Below are positions 1 to 9,300 of a stretch of 64,000 nt of DNA, one piece after another. The DNA comes from Mesorhizobium sp. M8A.F.Ca.ET.218.01.1.1 (lineage in GTDB: Bacteria; Pseudomonadota; Alphaproteobacteria; Rhizobiales; Rhizobiaceae). The notes under the pieces are model-generated. The model made no database searches. It was given only the letters and a program-made list of their open reading frames with translations, and was not told the origin of the DNA. Made by a program: the position numbers and the translations under genes. The stretch lies in the NCBI RefSeq assembly GCF_004791165.1, contig NZ_SRUZ01000014.1, positions 1 to 64,000 of the forward strand, read 5' to 3'. Position 1 is the first letter of the stretch, and each line of letters starts with the position of its first letter.

Positions 1-77
1 TCTTGAATTTCGCTGAGGGCAGTCTTAGAAGCAAACTTCTTCGTCGCCAGCGGCGCACCGCCCTCGTTCGTGAGGCG

Positions 78-107
78 TATATAGTCGCCACCTACCAAAA
101 CTGTCAA
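78..107 (-). promoter_or_regulatory. Strong stable-RNA-type promoter, probably of an rRNA operon off the left edge
   Basis: On the minus strand a perfect -35 box TTGACA (107-102) is followed after 18 bases by TATATA (83-78) and then a GC-rich discriminator. An A-rich stretch lies just upstream of the -35 and could be an UP element. The transcribed leader towards base 1 resembles rhizobial 16S rRNA leaders as I remember them, with a CTAAGACTGCCC-like segment. The 16S gene itself would lie beyond the window, so the assignment is inference. Confidence 0.5.
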
Positions 108-307
108 CACACCTTCGCAAAGTTTTTTCGATTTCTCGTGGAGATATCCACGGGGTCGAAATTCGTGAGTTGGCTAGGCTGAATTTCCGCGCCGCTTTCC
201 GCGGTTGGTCACGCCTGGGTTACTCGCTTCGGTCCTCATGGTGAGCACGCTTCGCTTTGAAAAACGGCCGCCCGCCGACACGGCCACGGACCTCGCCCGA
301 GCGGCTT
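108..307. other. Non-coding spacer between rrn-type promoter and ParE-like gene
   Basis: This spacer holds no gene I can support. The part next to the promoter is AT-rich, as expected for upstream activating sequence of an rRNA promoter. The rest is ordinary GC-rich sequence. Confidence 0.4.
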
Positions 308-619
308 TCAGTGCCGATCCTCCAACAATTCCGGTGTGATGTTTCGGCCGGCGTAGAAGATGCCCAGGATCAGCACCTGCTCACCCTCGACCGCAAAAGC
401 AATGCTGACCGCCCGCCGGTAGCCAACGATCCGCAGCCCAGGCATGATCTCGACCCGCTCCGTACCTCGCTGTGGAAAAGTCGATAAGCCGAGACAATGG
501 TCCTTGATGCCCACGACGAAATTCCAGGCGATCGCCGGCGACGCCCGTTCGGCTATGTCGTCGTAGAGCTGTTCGAGTTCGGCTTGCGCGGCAGGATGAA
601 AGACAATCCGATACTCCAT
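308..619 (-). CDS. parE: RelE/ParE-family toxin
   Basis: This 103-residue protein has the size and layout of the RelE/ParE toxin fold: an N-terminal beta strand (YRIVFHPAAQAELEQLYD), an alpha-helical pair, a central GTERVEIMPGLRI segment, and a final strand (VLILGIFYAGRN) typical of plasmid-stabilisation ParE proteins. ParE toxins poison DNA gyrase, while RelE relatives cleave mRNA. The sequence favours ParE, but the target is inferred from the family. The gene follows the antitoxin gene at 623-889 by 3 bases, so the two are co-transcribed with the antitoxin first, the usual order for parDE. The pair sits between an rrn-type promoter and a recombinase and may stabilise this accessory stretch. 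Confidence 0.85.
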   Translation of the reverse strand: MEYRIVFHPAAQAELEQLYDDIAERASPAIAWNFVVGIKDHCLGLSTFPQRGTERVEIMPGLRIVGYRRAVSIAFAVEGEQVLILGIFYAGRNITPELLEDRH

Positions 620-622
620 TGC

Positions 623-889
623 CTACTTGGCTTTCGCCTGCTTCGCGCGATGGCGCGCCTCCAGCCTGGAAAAGACCGCGTCAGCTGGTGTCGCTTTCGC
701 CGGATCCTGCTTGAGTTCGGCCAGGCGCGACGGGATTTCCTCGCGCAGCCACCTCTCCCGCTCCGCCTCGAAATCCTCGAGCATGCGCAGGCCGGCACGC
801 ACGACCTCGCTGGCATTGTTGTAACGCCCCGATTCGAGCTGCTTCTTGATGAAGCTCTCATAGTGGTCATTCAAAGCGTAATTTGGCAT
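623..889 (-). CDS. parD: ParD-type ribbon-helix-helix antitoxin
   Basis: This 88-residue protein begins with a ribbon-helix-helix DNA-binding segment (NYALNDHYESFIKKQLESG, then RYNNASEVVRAGLRMLE), the hallmark of ParD/CopG antitoxins. An acidic and basic helical tail follows that would wrap the toxin. I placed the start at the ATG at 889 rather than the in-frame TTG at 895, because an AGAGG ribosome-binding site sits about 7 bases before the ATG. The toxin gene follows after 3 bases. By family, the protein neutralises the ParE-like toxin and represses its own promoter, which should lie in the AT-richer sequence just above 895. Confidence 0.87.
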   Translation of the reverse strand: MPNYALNDHYESFIKKQLESGRYNNASEVVRAGLRMLEDFEAERERWLREEIPSRLAELKQDPAKATPADAVFSRLEARHRAKQAKAK

Positions 890-1448
890 TGGCAACCTCT
901 TGGAGCGAGTGCGGGATCGCGGTGCCTATATAGCAATAGATGTCACCTATTGGCAAACTGGACCGATTCGGCCGGTGCTCATTTCCGCGATTCGTCCGGA
1001 GAGAATCAATTTGTCGCCTGATTCGGCATTGACTGAAATACCGCCTCGGCCACGACGGCACCGGCCAGCAGACGCGCAACTCGATACCCCGCATCCATCA
1101 CGGTGCCAGATGCGCGCGGGATAGGTACGGAAGCCGGCTGAGTACAAATTCGTTTTATATCTGGACCTCCGAGACTGCACCTTCCGGTTTGTGTATCTGT
1201 CTGCGATTTCGTTATGCGGCGAGGATACGAATGCGAACAGCCCGCCGGCGGGAGCCTGGCGGGCTGTTTTTGTCTTGTTGAGGCAGGTCTTTTTTAGCCA
1301 GGGTTTGTGTTTGTTGTCCTGGTGGTTGGCTGCCGTCTTTGCGTGCTGATGATGGCTAAGATCGATGGCGGCTGGTTCGAACGCAAAACGGCCCTCCGGG
1401 TTTGATTCTGGCGGGCGTTTTAATTTGGTTTTGGGGATAGGATTTGAG
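890..1448. other. Non-coding stretch with three hairpins, no gene recognised
   Basis: No convincing coding region is visible. The left part should hold the promoter of the toxin-antitoxin pair. The right part contains an intrinsic terminator (1238-1271) and a second, imperfect terminator-like hairpin near 1390-1425 followed by a T-rich run. That second hairpin and the sequence after it resemble a copy found inside the 3' end of the recombinase gene (about 1536-1575). This could be an attachment-site relic or a degenerate repeat. Confidence 0.5.
1238..1271 (+). terminator. Rho-independent terminator without an obvious upstream gene
   Basis: A perfect 9-bp stem, CAGCCCGCC (1238-1246) with GGCGGGCTG (1258-1266), is followed directly by TTTTTG on the plus strand. 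No plus-strand gene precedes it in the window. It may end a small RNA, or it may be left over from an earlier arrangement. Confidence 0.6.
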
Positions 1449-3209
1449 TTATCGGTCCTGCGGCGTCGGCTTTGCCTCCTTGCGGGCCGCTGATGACAGG
1501 TTAAGATCGGCGGGCCACGACAGCAAAATACAAAAGAGCCCGCACGATGGCGGGCTCATTTGTATTTGGTTGCGGGGACCCGCAACCTCTTTTGTCATAA
1601 CATCGTCGGGCCGGCCATTTGGGTCGGCTTTGGCGATTTCGAGGATGCCGAACAACTCGCCGCGTAGCTCGGCATGAACCTCGCCTCGCTTGTCGCCGGG
1701 CGTGAGTACGATCTCTCCGATCAACGAACGCAAGGCCTCGGCGGCCGGACGTCCGTCCTCGTGGTCGGCAAGCGCTTGCGTGAGCTGCTCGACCCGCTTG
1801 CGGTAGAGGTTGGCAATGTCGGGATGCAGATCGGGCACGTCAGTGGGTGCCGCCGCCAGACGCGCGGTGATCTCCGCCTTCTGCCGCTCCAGGTCTTCCA
1901 TCCTTGCTTTCATCGAAGGTTGGTAAAGGCCATCCTCGATCGCGGCCATGATGCCGGCGATGGCGCGCTCGACCTTGTCGAGCGCTTTGCGGTCCTGTTC
2001 CCCTTGCGCGCGACGCTCTTGGTTGATGCGATTGGTCTCCTGGGCGTAGGCTCTGATCGCCTCGGCCACAGCATCAGCCGAGACCAGCCTTTCCTTCAGG
2101 CCTGCGAGCACCCGCTGCTCGATCTTCTCGCGGGTGATGGAGCGGGCATTGTCGCAAATGCCCCGGCGCTGGTGGTTGAGGCAGGCATAGCGCTCGCGGG
2201 TGAACAGGCCGTAGCGTCCGCCGCAGCACCCGCAGGTGAGCAGACCAGAGAGGAGGGAGACCGGCCGCCTCATAGTGTGTAGCTTCCTGGCCCGGGCCTT
2301 GCGCGTGGCGATGGCCACCGCCTCGAACTGACCGGCGATGGATTTCTGTCTCTCCTTCACGGCCTGCCACAATTCGTCCTCGACGATCCTGAGATGCGGC
2401 ACCTCGGTGCGAATCCATTTGGCTGGCGGATTGGCCCGTGAGACGCGCTTGCCGGTGGCGGGATCCTTGACGAAATGCAGGCGGTTCCAAACCAGCACAC
2501 CGGTGTAGAGCTCGTTGTTGATGACGCCGGTACCCCGGATGACATGCCCGCGCACGCTGGTATCGCCCCAGTGTCGGCCGAGCGGACCAGGAACGCCCGC
2601 CTTGTTGAGGTCGACGGCGATCGCCTTCGGGCTCTTGCCGGCGGCGAATTCGCGAAAGATGCGGCGCACGATGGTCGCTTCCTCGGGCACAATCGCGCGG
2701 TCGCCGCGAACAGGCTCGCCTGCGGTATCGAGTTCCTTCACTACCCGGTAGCCGTAGCACAGCCCGCCTCCGGCCTTGCCCTTCTCCACCCTGCCCCGGA
2801 GGCCGCGATGGGTCTTGAGGGCAAGGTCCTTGAGGAAGAGAGCATTCATCGTGCCTTTGAGGCCGACATGCAGCTCGCTGATCTCACCCTCGGCCAAAGT
2901 GACGATGGTAACGCCGGCGAATTTGAGATGTTTGAAGAGGGTGGCGACATCGGCCTGGTCGCGGCTGATGCGGTCGAGTGCCTCGGCCAGCACCACGTCG
3001 AAGCGACCGCGCTGGGCATCGCGCACCAGATGCTGGATACCCGGCCGCAGCACCGTGCTGGCGCCGGAGATCGCCGCGTCCTCATAGTTCCCCGCAACGC
3101 TCCAGCCCTCGCGCGCTACCTGCTCGCGGCACAGCCTCAGTTGGTCCTCGATGGAGGCATCCCGCTGGCTGTCTGATGAATAGCGGGCATAGAGTGCGAC
3201 ACGGGTCAT
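1449..3209 (-). CDS. Large serine recombinase (site-specific integrase/resolvase)
   Basis: The 586-residue protein opens with the serine-recombinase catalytic domain (VALYARYSSDSQRDASIEDQ; the nucleophile is one of the serines in YSSDSQ). It continues with the resolvase core (LAEALDRISRDQADVATL), a recombinase domain (AIAVDLNKAGVPGP) and a zinc ribbon (LLTCGCCGGRYG, later ACLNHQRRGICDN). A coiled-coil segment with many Glu, Arg and Gln residues follows, as in other large serine integrases. The ATG at 3209 is chosen because AGAGAGGA lies just before it and the catalytic domain starts there; a longer frame upstream is not family-like. It overlaps the small gene upstream by ATGA. The final residues run through a terminator hairpin and look non-native. 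It probably mobilised neighbouring accessory DNA, but no att pair can be proven. Confidence 0.9.
   Translation of the reverse strand: MTRVALYARYSSDSQRDASIEDQLRLCREQVAREGWSVAGNYEDAAISGASTVLRPGIQHLVRDAQRGRFDVVLAEALDRISRDQADVATLFKHLKFAGVTIVTLAEGEISELHVGLKGTMNALFLKDLALKTHRGLRGRVEKGKAGGGLCYGYRVVKELDTAGEPVRGDRAIVPEEATIVRRIFREFAAGKSPKAIAVDLNKAGVPGPLGRHWGDTSVRGHVIRGTGVINNELYTGVLVWNRLHFVKDPATGKRVSRANPPAKWIRTEVPHLRIVEDELWQAVKERQKSIAGQFEAVAIATRKARARKLHTMRRPVSLLSGLLTCGCCGGRYGLFTRERYACLNHQRRGICDNARSITREKIEQRVLAGLKERLVSADAVAEAIRAYAQETNRINQERRAQGEQDRKALDKVERAIAGIMAAIEDGLYQPSMKARMEDLERQKAEITARLAAAPTDVPDLHPDIANLYRKRVEQLTQALADHEDGRPAAEALRSLIGEIVLTPGDKRGEVHAELRGELFGILEIAKADPNGRPDDVMTKEVAGPRNQIQMSPPSCGLFCILLSWPADLNLSSAARKEAKPTPQDR
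1526..1557 (-). terminator. Rho-independent terminator inside the 3' end of the recombinase gene
   Basis: Read on the minus strand, GAGCCCGC and GCGGGCTC form a perfect 8-bp stem around a 6-base loop (1536-1557), followed by TTTTGTATTTT. It lies about 25 codons before the recombinase stop codon. The last part of that reading frame is therefore probably an accidental extension. Confidence 0.6.
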
Positions 3210-3478
3210 GGCGGCAGATCCTCTCTCCTGTGCCCCAAGGGTTTGCCATCCGGCTCCGTGCCCCCTCCCTTTCGGTGGCCCGGCCGATTGTCGTTGACCA
3301 CCACCCCCGTCTCGAATGCCTCCCGCGCCAGCTGCCGGCCGATCAGCCGGGCGATATCCAGCACCACCCGATCCAGCTTGGCCGCCGCTACGGAGCTGGC
3401 GAGATCGCCGTTGTCGTTCGCTGGAACCAAAGCTTGTGGGCCGGTCCTGAGTTCCTCTGCCACCGCGGTCGCTCCCAA
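3206..3478 (-). CDS. Small conserved protein preceding the recombinase
   Basis: This protein of up to 90 residues ends in an ATGA overlap with the recombinase start, so the two are translationally coupled. Its central part (LDRVVLDIARLIGRQLAREA) is an amphipathic helix, flanked by disordered segments with NDN motifs. I recall similar short proteins in front of serine recombinases in rhizobia, but none has a function I can name. The start is uncertain: the longest frame opens with TTG at 3478 and no clear ribosome-binding site is seen. A role as recombination directionality factor or DNA-binding accessory is possible but not shown by any motif. Confidence 0.6.
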   Translation of the reverse strand: MGATAVAEELRTGPQALVPANDNGDLASSVAAAKLDRVVLDIARLIGRQLAREAFETGVVVNDNRPGHRKGGGTEPDGKPLGHRREDLPP

Positions 3479-3694
3479 TCGTGGATCGACTCGCTATCAG
3501 ATGTCTCTCGACGGCAAAGGAAAGCACGAAGTTCATATCGTAGTGGTACAGCGTGCAATGACTTACGCAGTGCGGTTTTGTCCCCCAAAGACGAACCCTC
3601 AATAATGATCGGCGATGATGTTTGATCGGCTTTCTTATGCCGCGATTCCATACGCATCGACCCTCGAACGGTGCCGCTCGGGAAAGTGTTTCGG

Positions 3695-4363
3695 TCACAG
3701 CATCTCGCTCGGAAATCTTACTTCGGGAAAGAGCTGCTGGCCGACATGTATAAAATCATCGAACGCGGAGCGGATCTGCGGCCAGGGGAACTCGGTGCCG
3801 CCTTCCCGCACATCACTTTCAAGAAGCACCGCGCTCAACTTAGCTGCCACACCGGCGAAGGAGGTGGCAGGTGTGAGCGACAAGGCTTGGAGCAGCTCTT
3901 CGGCTCGATCACCCGCTTTCCTCTCGGCGTCTGCAACGTGGGAATAGCCGGTTCGCTCGTCGGCGGCATCCCAGCGGGCTTGATGAGCCGCAAAATGGGC
4001 TTCTGCCGTCGCGCGAGCTTCAGCGGCGTCGGCGCCAGCACCGAGCACCTCGCGGAGTGCTCTGATGGAATGAACAGTCACTTCCTCGCCGCCGGGCAAC
4101 TGGACGGTCGCGCAAGGGAAGCCGACGATCTCGACGAGCGTACGCTCCAGGTACGCGCTCTGATCGCAGAGGCGCTCACCCAATTTGTGAATTTTGTGCC
4201 ATTCTCGCCAAATCGCCAGCACCGGATCGTAGGGCAGGGCTACTGCCGGTGCCTCACCGGCGAGTGCACTCCTCTCCCATCCGACGATTGCGATCGCCGT
4301 TGCACCAAGTAGCCTCCTGCGGGTGACGCGAGGCGGAGTCGTGCTATTGTCGGAATCAGCCAT
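3695..4363 (-). CDS. Hypothetical protein with a Tat-type signal
   Basis: The 222-residue product carries a twin-arginine-like leader (VTRRRLLGATAIAIVGW) with a likely cleavage after ALA around residue 35, so it is predicted to be exported to the periplasm. The rest is soluble and mostly helical, with a His/Trp-rich segment (IWREWHKIHKLGERL), an Ala/Glu-rich middle and no catalytic motif I recognise. Similar short Tat-leader proteins are common next to mobile elements in rhizobia. A decayed protein with a comparable leader lies at 54531-54920. It is a stand-alone gene, convergent with no neighbour and divergent from the XRE gene at 4484. Confidence 0.7.
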   Translation of the reverse strand: MADSDNSTTPPRVTRRRLLGATAIAIVGWERSALAGEAPAVALPYDPVLAIWREWHKIHKLGERLCDQSAYLERTLVEIVGFPCATVQLPGGEEVTVHSIRALREVLGAGADAAEARATAEAHFAAHQARWDAADERTGYSHVADAERKAGDRAEELLQALSLTPATSFAGVAAKLSAVLLESDVREGGTEFPWPQIRSAFDDFIHVGQQLFPEVRFPSEML

Positions 4364-4458
4364 GATCCGAGCTCCTTACAGCTTGGTTGTGGTTAGGTCG
4401 GGCTGGGCGTGCTAGCGCCCAGCTCGGCCGATAAGGGGAACATCATCTTATACAAATT

Positions 4459-4472
4459 GATTGACGTCAATC
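4459..4472. promoter_or_regulatory. 14-bp perfect palindrome, candidate XRE operator
   Basis: GATTGACGTCAATC is a perfect inverted repeat ending 11 bases before the ATG of the XRE gene. The half-site GATTGA/ATTGAT recurs on both sides. Its position and symmetry suggest autoregulation by the adjacent regulator. It could also affect the divergent Tat-leader gene starting at 4363. Confidence 0.5.
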
Positions 4473-4483
4473 GGATTGATAGA

Positions 4484-4714
4484 ATGCAGCATGCGCTAAC
4501 GGTGGAGCAGTGTCGTGGCGCTCGCGCGATGCTTGGATGGAGCCAACAGCAGTTAGCTGAAGCAGCAACCGTTGCTCGACAAACGATTGCTGATTTTGAA
4601 CGAGGGGCGCGTATGCCGATCGCCAACAACCTGACGAGTATAAGGCATGCCCTGGAAGGTGCCGGAATCGAGTTCTTATCCGAGAACGGGATTCGATACA
4701 GAGCGCACAGGTGA
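4484..4714 (+). CDS. XRE-family helix-turn-helix regulator
   Basis: This 76-residue protein is essentially one Cro/C1-type helix-turn-helix: RGARAMLGWSQQQLAEAA, then TVARQTIADFERG, then LTSIRHALEGAGIEFLSENG. The closing element (a GIEF..ENGIRYR-like tail) is the usual end of small alphaproteobacterial XRE regulators. I placed the start at the ATG at 4484, which begins just before the fold. An upstream in-frame start at 4409 would run through the palindromic operator and lacks support. It is a single gene with no toxin beside it in the same operon. By family it acts as a homodimeric transcriptional regulator, probably on its own promoter. Confidence 0.8.
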   Translation: MQHALTVEQCRGARAMLGWSQQQLAEAATVARQTIADFERGARMPIANNLTSIRHALEGAGIEFLSENGIRYRAHR

Positions 4715-5421
4715 CAACTTATTGAACCGATTTCCCAGTTTGACAGCTGATCCTTCGTGGCGCGATCCAAGACAGTTTTGGGGCCGGAACCAGACTGTCC
4801 GGTGATGGCACGGACCTTCAGGAAGCAGTTGTTGCCGCATTTCGGACCTAGCCGGGACCACCGCGACAAAGCGTCTGCCTCGACACTCCATTCGTTCCAT
4901 GCAATTGGCGCCGTCCCCTTACGTGCGACAGCGCGCCTGAGCTGCGGTGGCGCGGACGCTGATTGGTTGGGGCGGCCTGACAGCGAGCGACGATTGACAC
5001 CGGTTCCGGCAGTCGCGACTAGATACTCGGATCTGGTTAGCGTATGTCGATCAACTTCCAGCACCTAACTGCGAAGCCGCACATGCAAACCTGACTCGCG
5101 TAGTCATCGGTGCGCTTGTCGACAAGGCGCAATGCGACACTGGCCCGTCCAATATGTTGGGTCTTGGTCTTCCGCTTCATTGTCGCCCCCTCCGATCGCC
5201 AACCCACTGGAATATCGCCCGCCAGCAGCTTCTCCTTCGACAGCTACTGGCTCACTTCGTCCCCGGGCCGCGAATTGGGTCCGGGTCCAGCCCGACGTTG
5301 CGCGGTCTGCCGGACGAGGGGCCTTGCTAGCAGCTAGGTCACCTCGGTGTGCACCCACGGTATTCTGCAGGTTTGCGTGTCGGATTCTGCGACATAGCCC
5401 ATTCGATACCCAACCCAAGCT
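4715..5421. other. Non-coding gap, no recognisable gene
   Basis: Several frames of 70-100 codons stay open on both strands, as expected from the high GC content. None shows a family motif, a convincing ribosome-binding site or sensible composition. The stretch separates the small accessory region from the 3' end of the eCIS operon. I see no strong terminator for that operon here. Confidence 0.45.
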
Positions 5422-6312
5422 TCATTTCACCGGCAGCACCACTACCGCGATGCCGCCAATGATCAGCGCCGGGTCGTCGGGTTTTTCCTTCTGGGTGGGC
5501 ATGCGGCGCTGCAGTACCTGCAGCACGCCGAAGGTGTTGGGCTTGAGCTCGCTGTGCAGCATGAAATTGAGAAACAGCGGGCGAATCTCCTGCTCCTTTA
5601 GAGAGACGACCAGCGCGTTTTTGCCGGTCAGTTCCTTGGGAAACTCGCCCAGCGAAACCTCGGCGTCTAGATCGACATAGATGCCGCGGTCTAGCCGCCG
5701 GATCAGCCGCTCAATGACGCCATCGTCGGGCGGCGACGCCTTTATCTCGAAATCCAGGTACTCGGGGATCGGATTGCCGGCATCGAAGCCGATCGACTGG
5801 ATCTCATTGGCTGGGGTCGGCTGGTAGCTGAGATTTTCCTGAGCCCAGTGACGGTAGACGCCCGGCTGCGCCTGTTCGAGGAACAGCGGTTCGTCGAGTT
5901 CGCTGCGCACGCGGACAATCAGGCACTGATGCCGGTCCGCCAGCGGATCGACCGCAATGTAGTCCAGCCTGGTCAGCTTGGCACGGGCCTTGATGGTCTT
6001 GGGCGTGTTGGGGTCCCCGGGCGGGCCGATGTCGACTGTCAGGTCGGCGAGGTCGGGCGTGCGGCCGGCCATGCTGAGGCCGGTGCTCGGGCGGATCAGC
6101 CAGACATCGACGAGCGCCCGTCCGAACTCGGCGAAGTTTGCCACCCGGACCCTGACCTCGAGATCCTCGCCCGGAACGTAGTCACTGTGCTCGATCCCGT
6201 CGCATATGTAGCTGATCGCCGGCGGCCGGATCGGGCGGCGTCCCTCGTCGGCGACGTCGGCATCGGAATACGGAATGAAGAACTGTGGACCGGATTTGCC
6301 GTTGTCAAACAT
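5422..6312 (-). CDS. eCIS locus protein with an Ig/CARDB-like domain, last gene of the operon
   Basis: The 296-residue protein has an N-terminal segment (YSDADVADEGRRPIRPP), then a CARDB-like beta-sandwich (DYVPGEDLEVRVRVANF, ALVDVWLIRPSTG), a His/Trp segment (VYRHWAQENLSYQP) and a C-terminal beta-rich region. No enzyme motif is visible. GGAGG sits 8 bases before the ATG at 6312. It is separated by 25 bases from the large DUF6519 gene and is the last of the array on this strand. Proteins with this kind of adhesion-like beta-sandwich often lie at the 3' end of eCIS loci, so it may be a surface, fibre or accessory component. That is inference, and no close family is recognised. Confidence 0.65.
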   Translation of the reverse strand: MFDNGKSGPQFFIPYSDADVADEGRRPIRPPAISYICDGIEHSDYVPGEDLEVRVRVANFAEFGRALVDVWLIRPSTGLSMAGRTPDLADLTVDIGPPGDPNTPKTIKARAKLTRLDYIAVDPLADRHQCLIVRVRSELDEPLFLEQAQPGVYRHWAQENLSYQPTPANEIQSIGFDAGNPIPEYLDFEIKASPPDDGVIERLIRRLDRGIYVDLDAEVSLGEFPKELTGKNALVVSLKEQEIRPLFLNFMLHSELKPNTFGVLQVLQRRMPTQKEKPDDPALIIGGIAVVVLPVK

Positions 6313-6337
6313 GTGTCATCCTCCCTTGGATCAGCGA

Positions 6338-9300
6338 TCAGACGAATGCATTGCTGTTGATCTGGTGCCAGTTGGGCAGCGGACTGCCGGCATGCTGCGG
6401 GTCCACCGCCTTGACGGAGCCGACGATGACGTTGCCGGCGATACTGACGACACAGACCGGCGCCTCCACCTCGAGCATGTAGTAGAGCGCCAGCCGCCCC
6501 GCGGCCACGCCCGCCTGGCGATTGATGATGGTGTTGCCGGTGACGGTACCGAATACCCCCCCTTTGACCCATACGAGAAACTGCCGCCGCTGCCCTCTGA
6601 TGTTGTTGCCGGCCACCATCACGGTGGGCTCGGTGGCCTCATCGAGGTAAACTAGCAGATTGCTGCTGGTGTTGACCTGACCTTCCTCGCTTGCCGGCAA
6701 GGTGACGATGTCGTTGCCGGCGATGCGCACGGTCGCCGAAGCAGGGAACTTCTCGTTGGACACCCGGAAGGGCGATACGGCCAGCGCGTCGAACGCGGCG
6801 GCCAGTCGATCCGGCGCTGCCTGCGCCGCAACATCGCGGCGCAGGCGCTCCCGCGCTTCGCGACTGAGCTCGGGGTCAGCGTTGAACTGCTCCAGGAGCG
6901 TCGCGTTGAGCGCCTTGGCCTGTGCCAGCTTCGCCTCGGCGGCGCGCCGTGCCACCCGTGGTTCGCCGAACGTCCCGACAGTGCTGGGTCTGAGGTCGGC
7001 CGGCAGCGGTGAGGCCGCCAGCGCCTCCTGTACGCTCTGCATGAGCGCCGGGTGCGCCCCCTGCAAGGCCGCCAGGATCAATCTGCCGTCGGCCACGTCC
7101 ACCCCGCGCCCAAGCGCGTCGAATAGCACCCGGCGGTCGGTCACGGTCGCCGCCACGACGAAGATGCCGTTATCGCACCCCTCGACGCGGTTGTCCTCGC
7201 AGCGAACGGTACCGAACAGCGCTCTGAGATAGACAGCTGCGGTCAGGTTCTGTAGCTCGTTGCGACTGATCTCAAGGCCAGTCAGCAACGCAGCCTCGGC
7301 CTTTTCGCTGCCGCTGCGCGGATCGATCCCGGCCACGATACCCAGGCGCGGGCCGCGTTCCGGCTCGAGCGGCGTGTCCCCACCGATGCGATTGCCGAGG
7401 ATCTTGAGGTTGGGACACTCGCTGCTGATCCGCAGCGCCAGGAGGCTCGAGCGCACGCCGCGGGGTGGCAGGAAGAACACGCAATCCTCGATCCGAATAT
7501 CGCCGGCTTTCGAGACCCAGACCCCTAGGTTGAGCTCATCGCTCTTGCTCGGTAGGATCAGTCCCAGCCGGCGCAGCGTGAGGTTGGTGGCCCGCTCGAT
7601 CAGCACCAGCCCGCGCTCGAAGGCACGGGGGGTCCCCTCATCCGGCTTGAGCCAGACACCATCGCGGCACCCGGCCAGCACCAGGTTGTCAAAACCGCTG
7701 AGATCGAGTGTTTCGTGCAGCACGTAGCTGCCGGGCAGCAGTAAGATGCTGATCCGCCGCGACCGGTCAGCCGTCACCAGCTTGCCGATGAATTCAGCAA
7801 GCGTCGTGCCAGCCGCCTCGAGTCCATCCGGCCCGATGGTGACGCTGCAGCTCGGCCCGCTCGCGCCATCGGCTTTGACGAACTGCGCCCCGAACACCAG
7901 CGGTGCTGGGTTGGGCGCCGGCGTCCCTACGACGGTCGCGGTGATTTCGACAAGCCCGCCATTCGAGGTCGTGTCGCTGCCGGCGACGATGAAACTCTCG
8001 GCGATGCCCTCGGCATTGGTGAGCGGGCTCGGCCCACTCATCGTCGCATCGCCGCTGGCCACGGCGAAATCCACCCGCACGCCCGCCAGCGGCTGCTTGC
8101 CCCAGTAGACCCCGACGCGCAACGGTCGCAGCGACTGCTGCTGGCCAGTGAGCAGCTGGCTGTCGCCGCCGACCATCCGCAGCTCGACTCGCGGGCAGAG
8201 CCGGTCGATCGCCTCCTGCACGGTGCGCGCGGGGACCGGCGCGATCCGGTCGCTTGCCTGATAGGCGCAATTGGCGGGGTCGAACGCCACCGCCGCGCCA
8301 ACCGACGCGCTGGCGGTGAATTCGATCGGCAGGTGCGAGACCGAGGCCCCGGCCACCACGGTGGAATCGAGCAGTTCGGCGACGACGTGATATTGCCCGG
8401 CGAGGCCGGGAATGCTGAGCCCCGTCTCGGCCACGCCATCCGCATCGGTGCGCAGCACCAGCGTGGTCATGGCGGCGCCGGTCACCACATGTTCGATCTC
8501 CGAGCCGCCCGGCGGCACCACCAGGCTGGCGCCCGAATTGGCCTCGGCGAGGCTGAAGCGCACCGCCCGCCCGGCAACCGGATGGCGGCCACGGGTCACC
8601 CCGACCCGGAGCGGCGAGTTGAGCGGCACCAGGGTGGCCGGCGCAGTGAGATCGGGCGTGGCCTCCTGCCCGTCGCCGCCCAGATAGGCGAAGGTCTCGA
8701 GCTCGGTGAGCGGCTCGAAGATCGGCCGGCAATCGCTGACGACGCTGAGGCCGGCGCCGTTGTCGATCAGCCCGAGTACGCAATAGGCGTGCCGGATGCC
8801 GTGCGGCGGCAGCGCCAGCGGTGCTCCCGATGCGGCGTCGGCCGGCCATTCGAGCGCCGCGGTCAGCGTCCGCGCCGGGATCAGCCAGTACATGCCGGTG
8901 GCGGCGCGGCCGGCGCTGAGCGTCACCTCGATGCCGGCTTCCAACGTCAGCTTGCCATCGGCCGGGATGCCGACCGGCGGTCCGCCCTCCCAGCGGCGCA
9001 CCACGCCGCGCCTGGGCAGGATGTCGGCATTGGGGGCGCCGTTCTGCACCAGCGGCTGCAGCGTCACCGGATCGAGGATGGCGCGGATGCCGAGCCGCGT
9101 CCCCACTACCTCGTCGACCTCGATGAAATAGCCCGGCTCGCCGCCCAGCACCCGCTCCTCGTCGAGCAGCTCCAGCCAATCGTCGGCGGCGATGCTGGTG
9201 GGGCTGTCCGGGCCGATCTCTTCCAGCACCAGGCTGGAATTGGCGACGTCGAGCAGCCGGTGGCGGTGGATGGCGTTGTCGCGTGACCACTTGAGCGTGA

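Noticed and set aside
1400..1460. A tRNA gene on the minus strand
   Set aside because: A GATTTGA loop and partial stems resemble a T-arm, but the T-stem has a mismatch, the acceptor stem does not close and no anticodon arm can be drawn.
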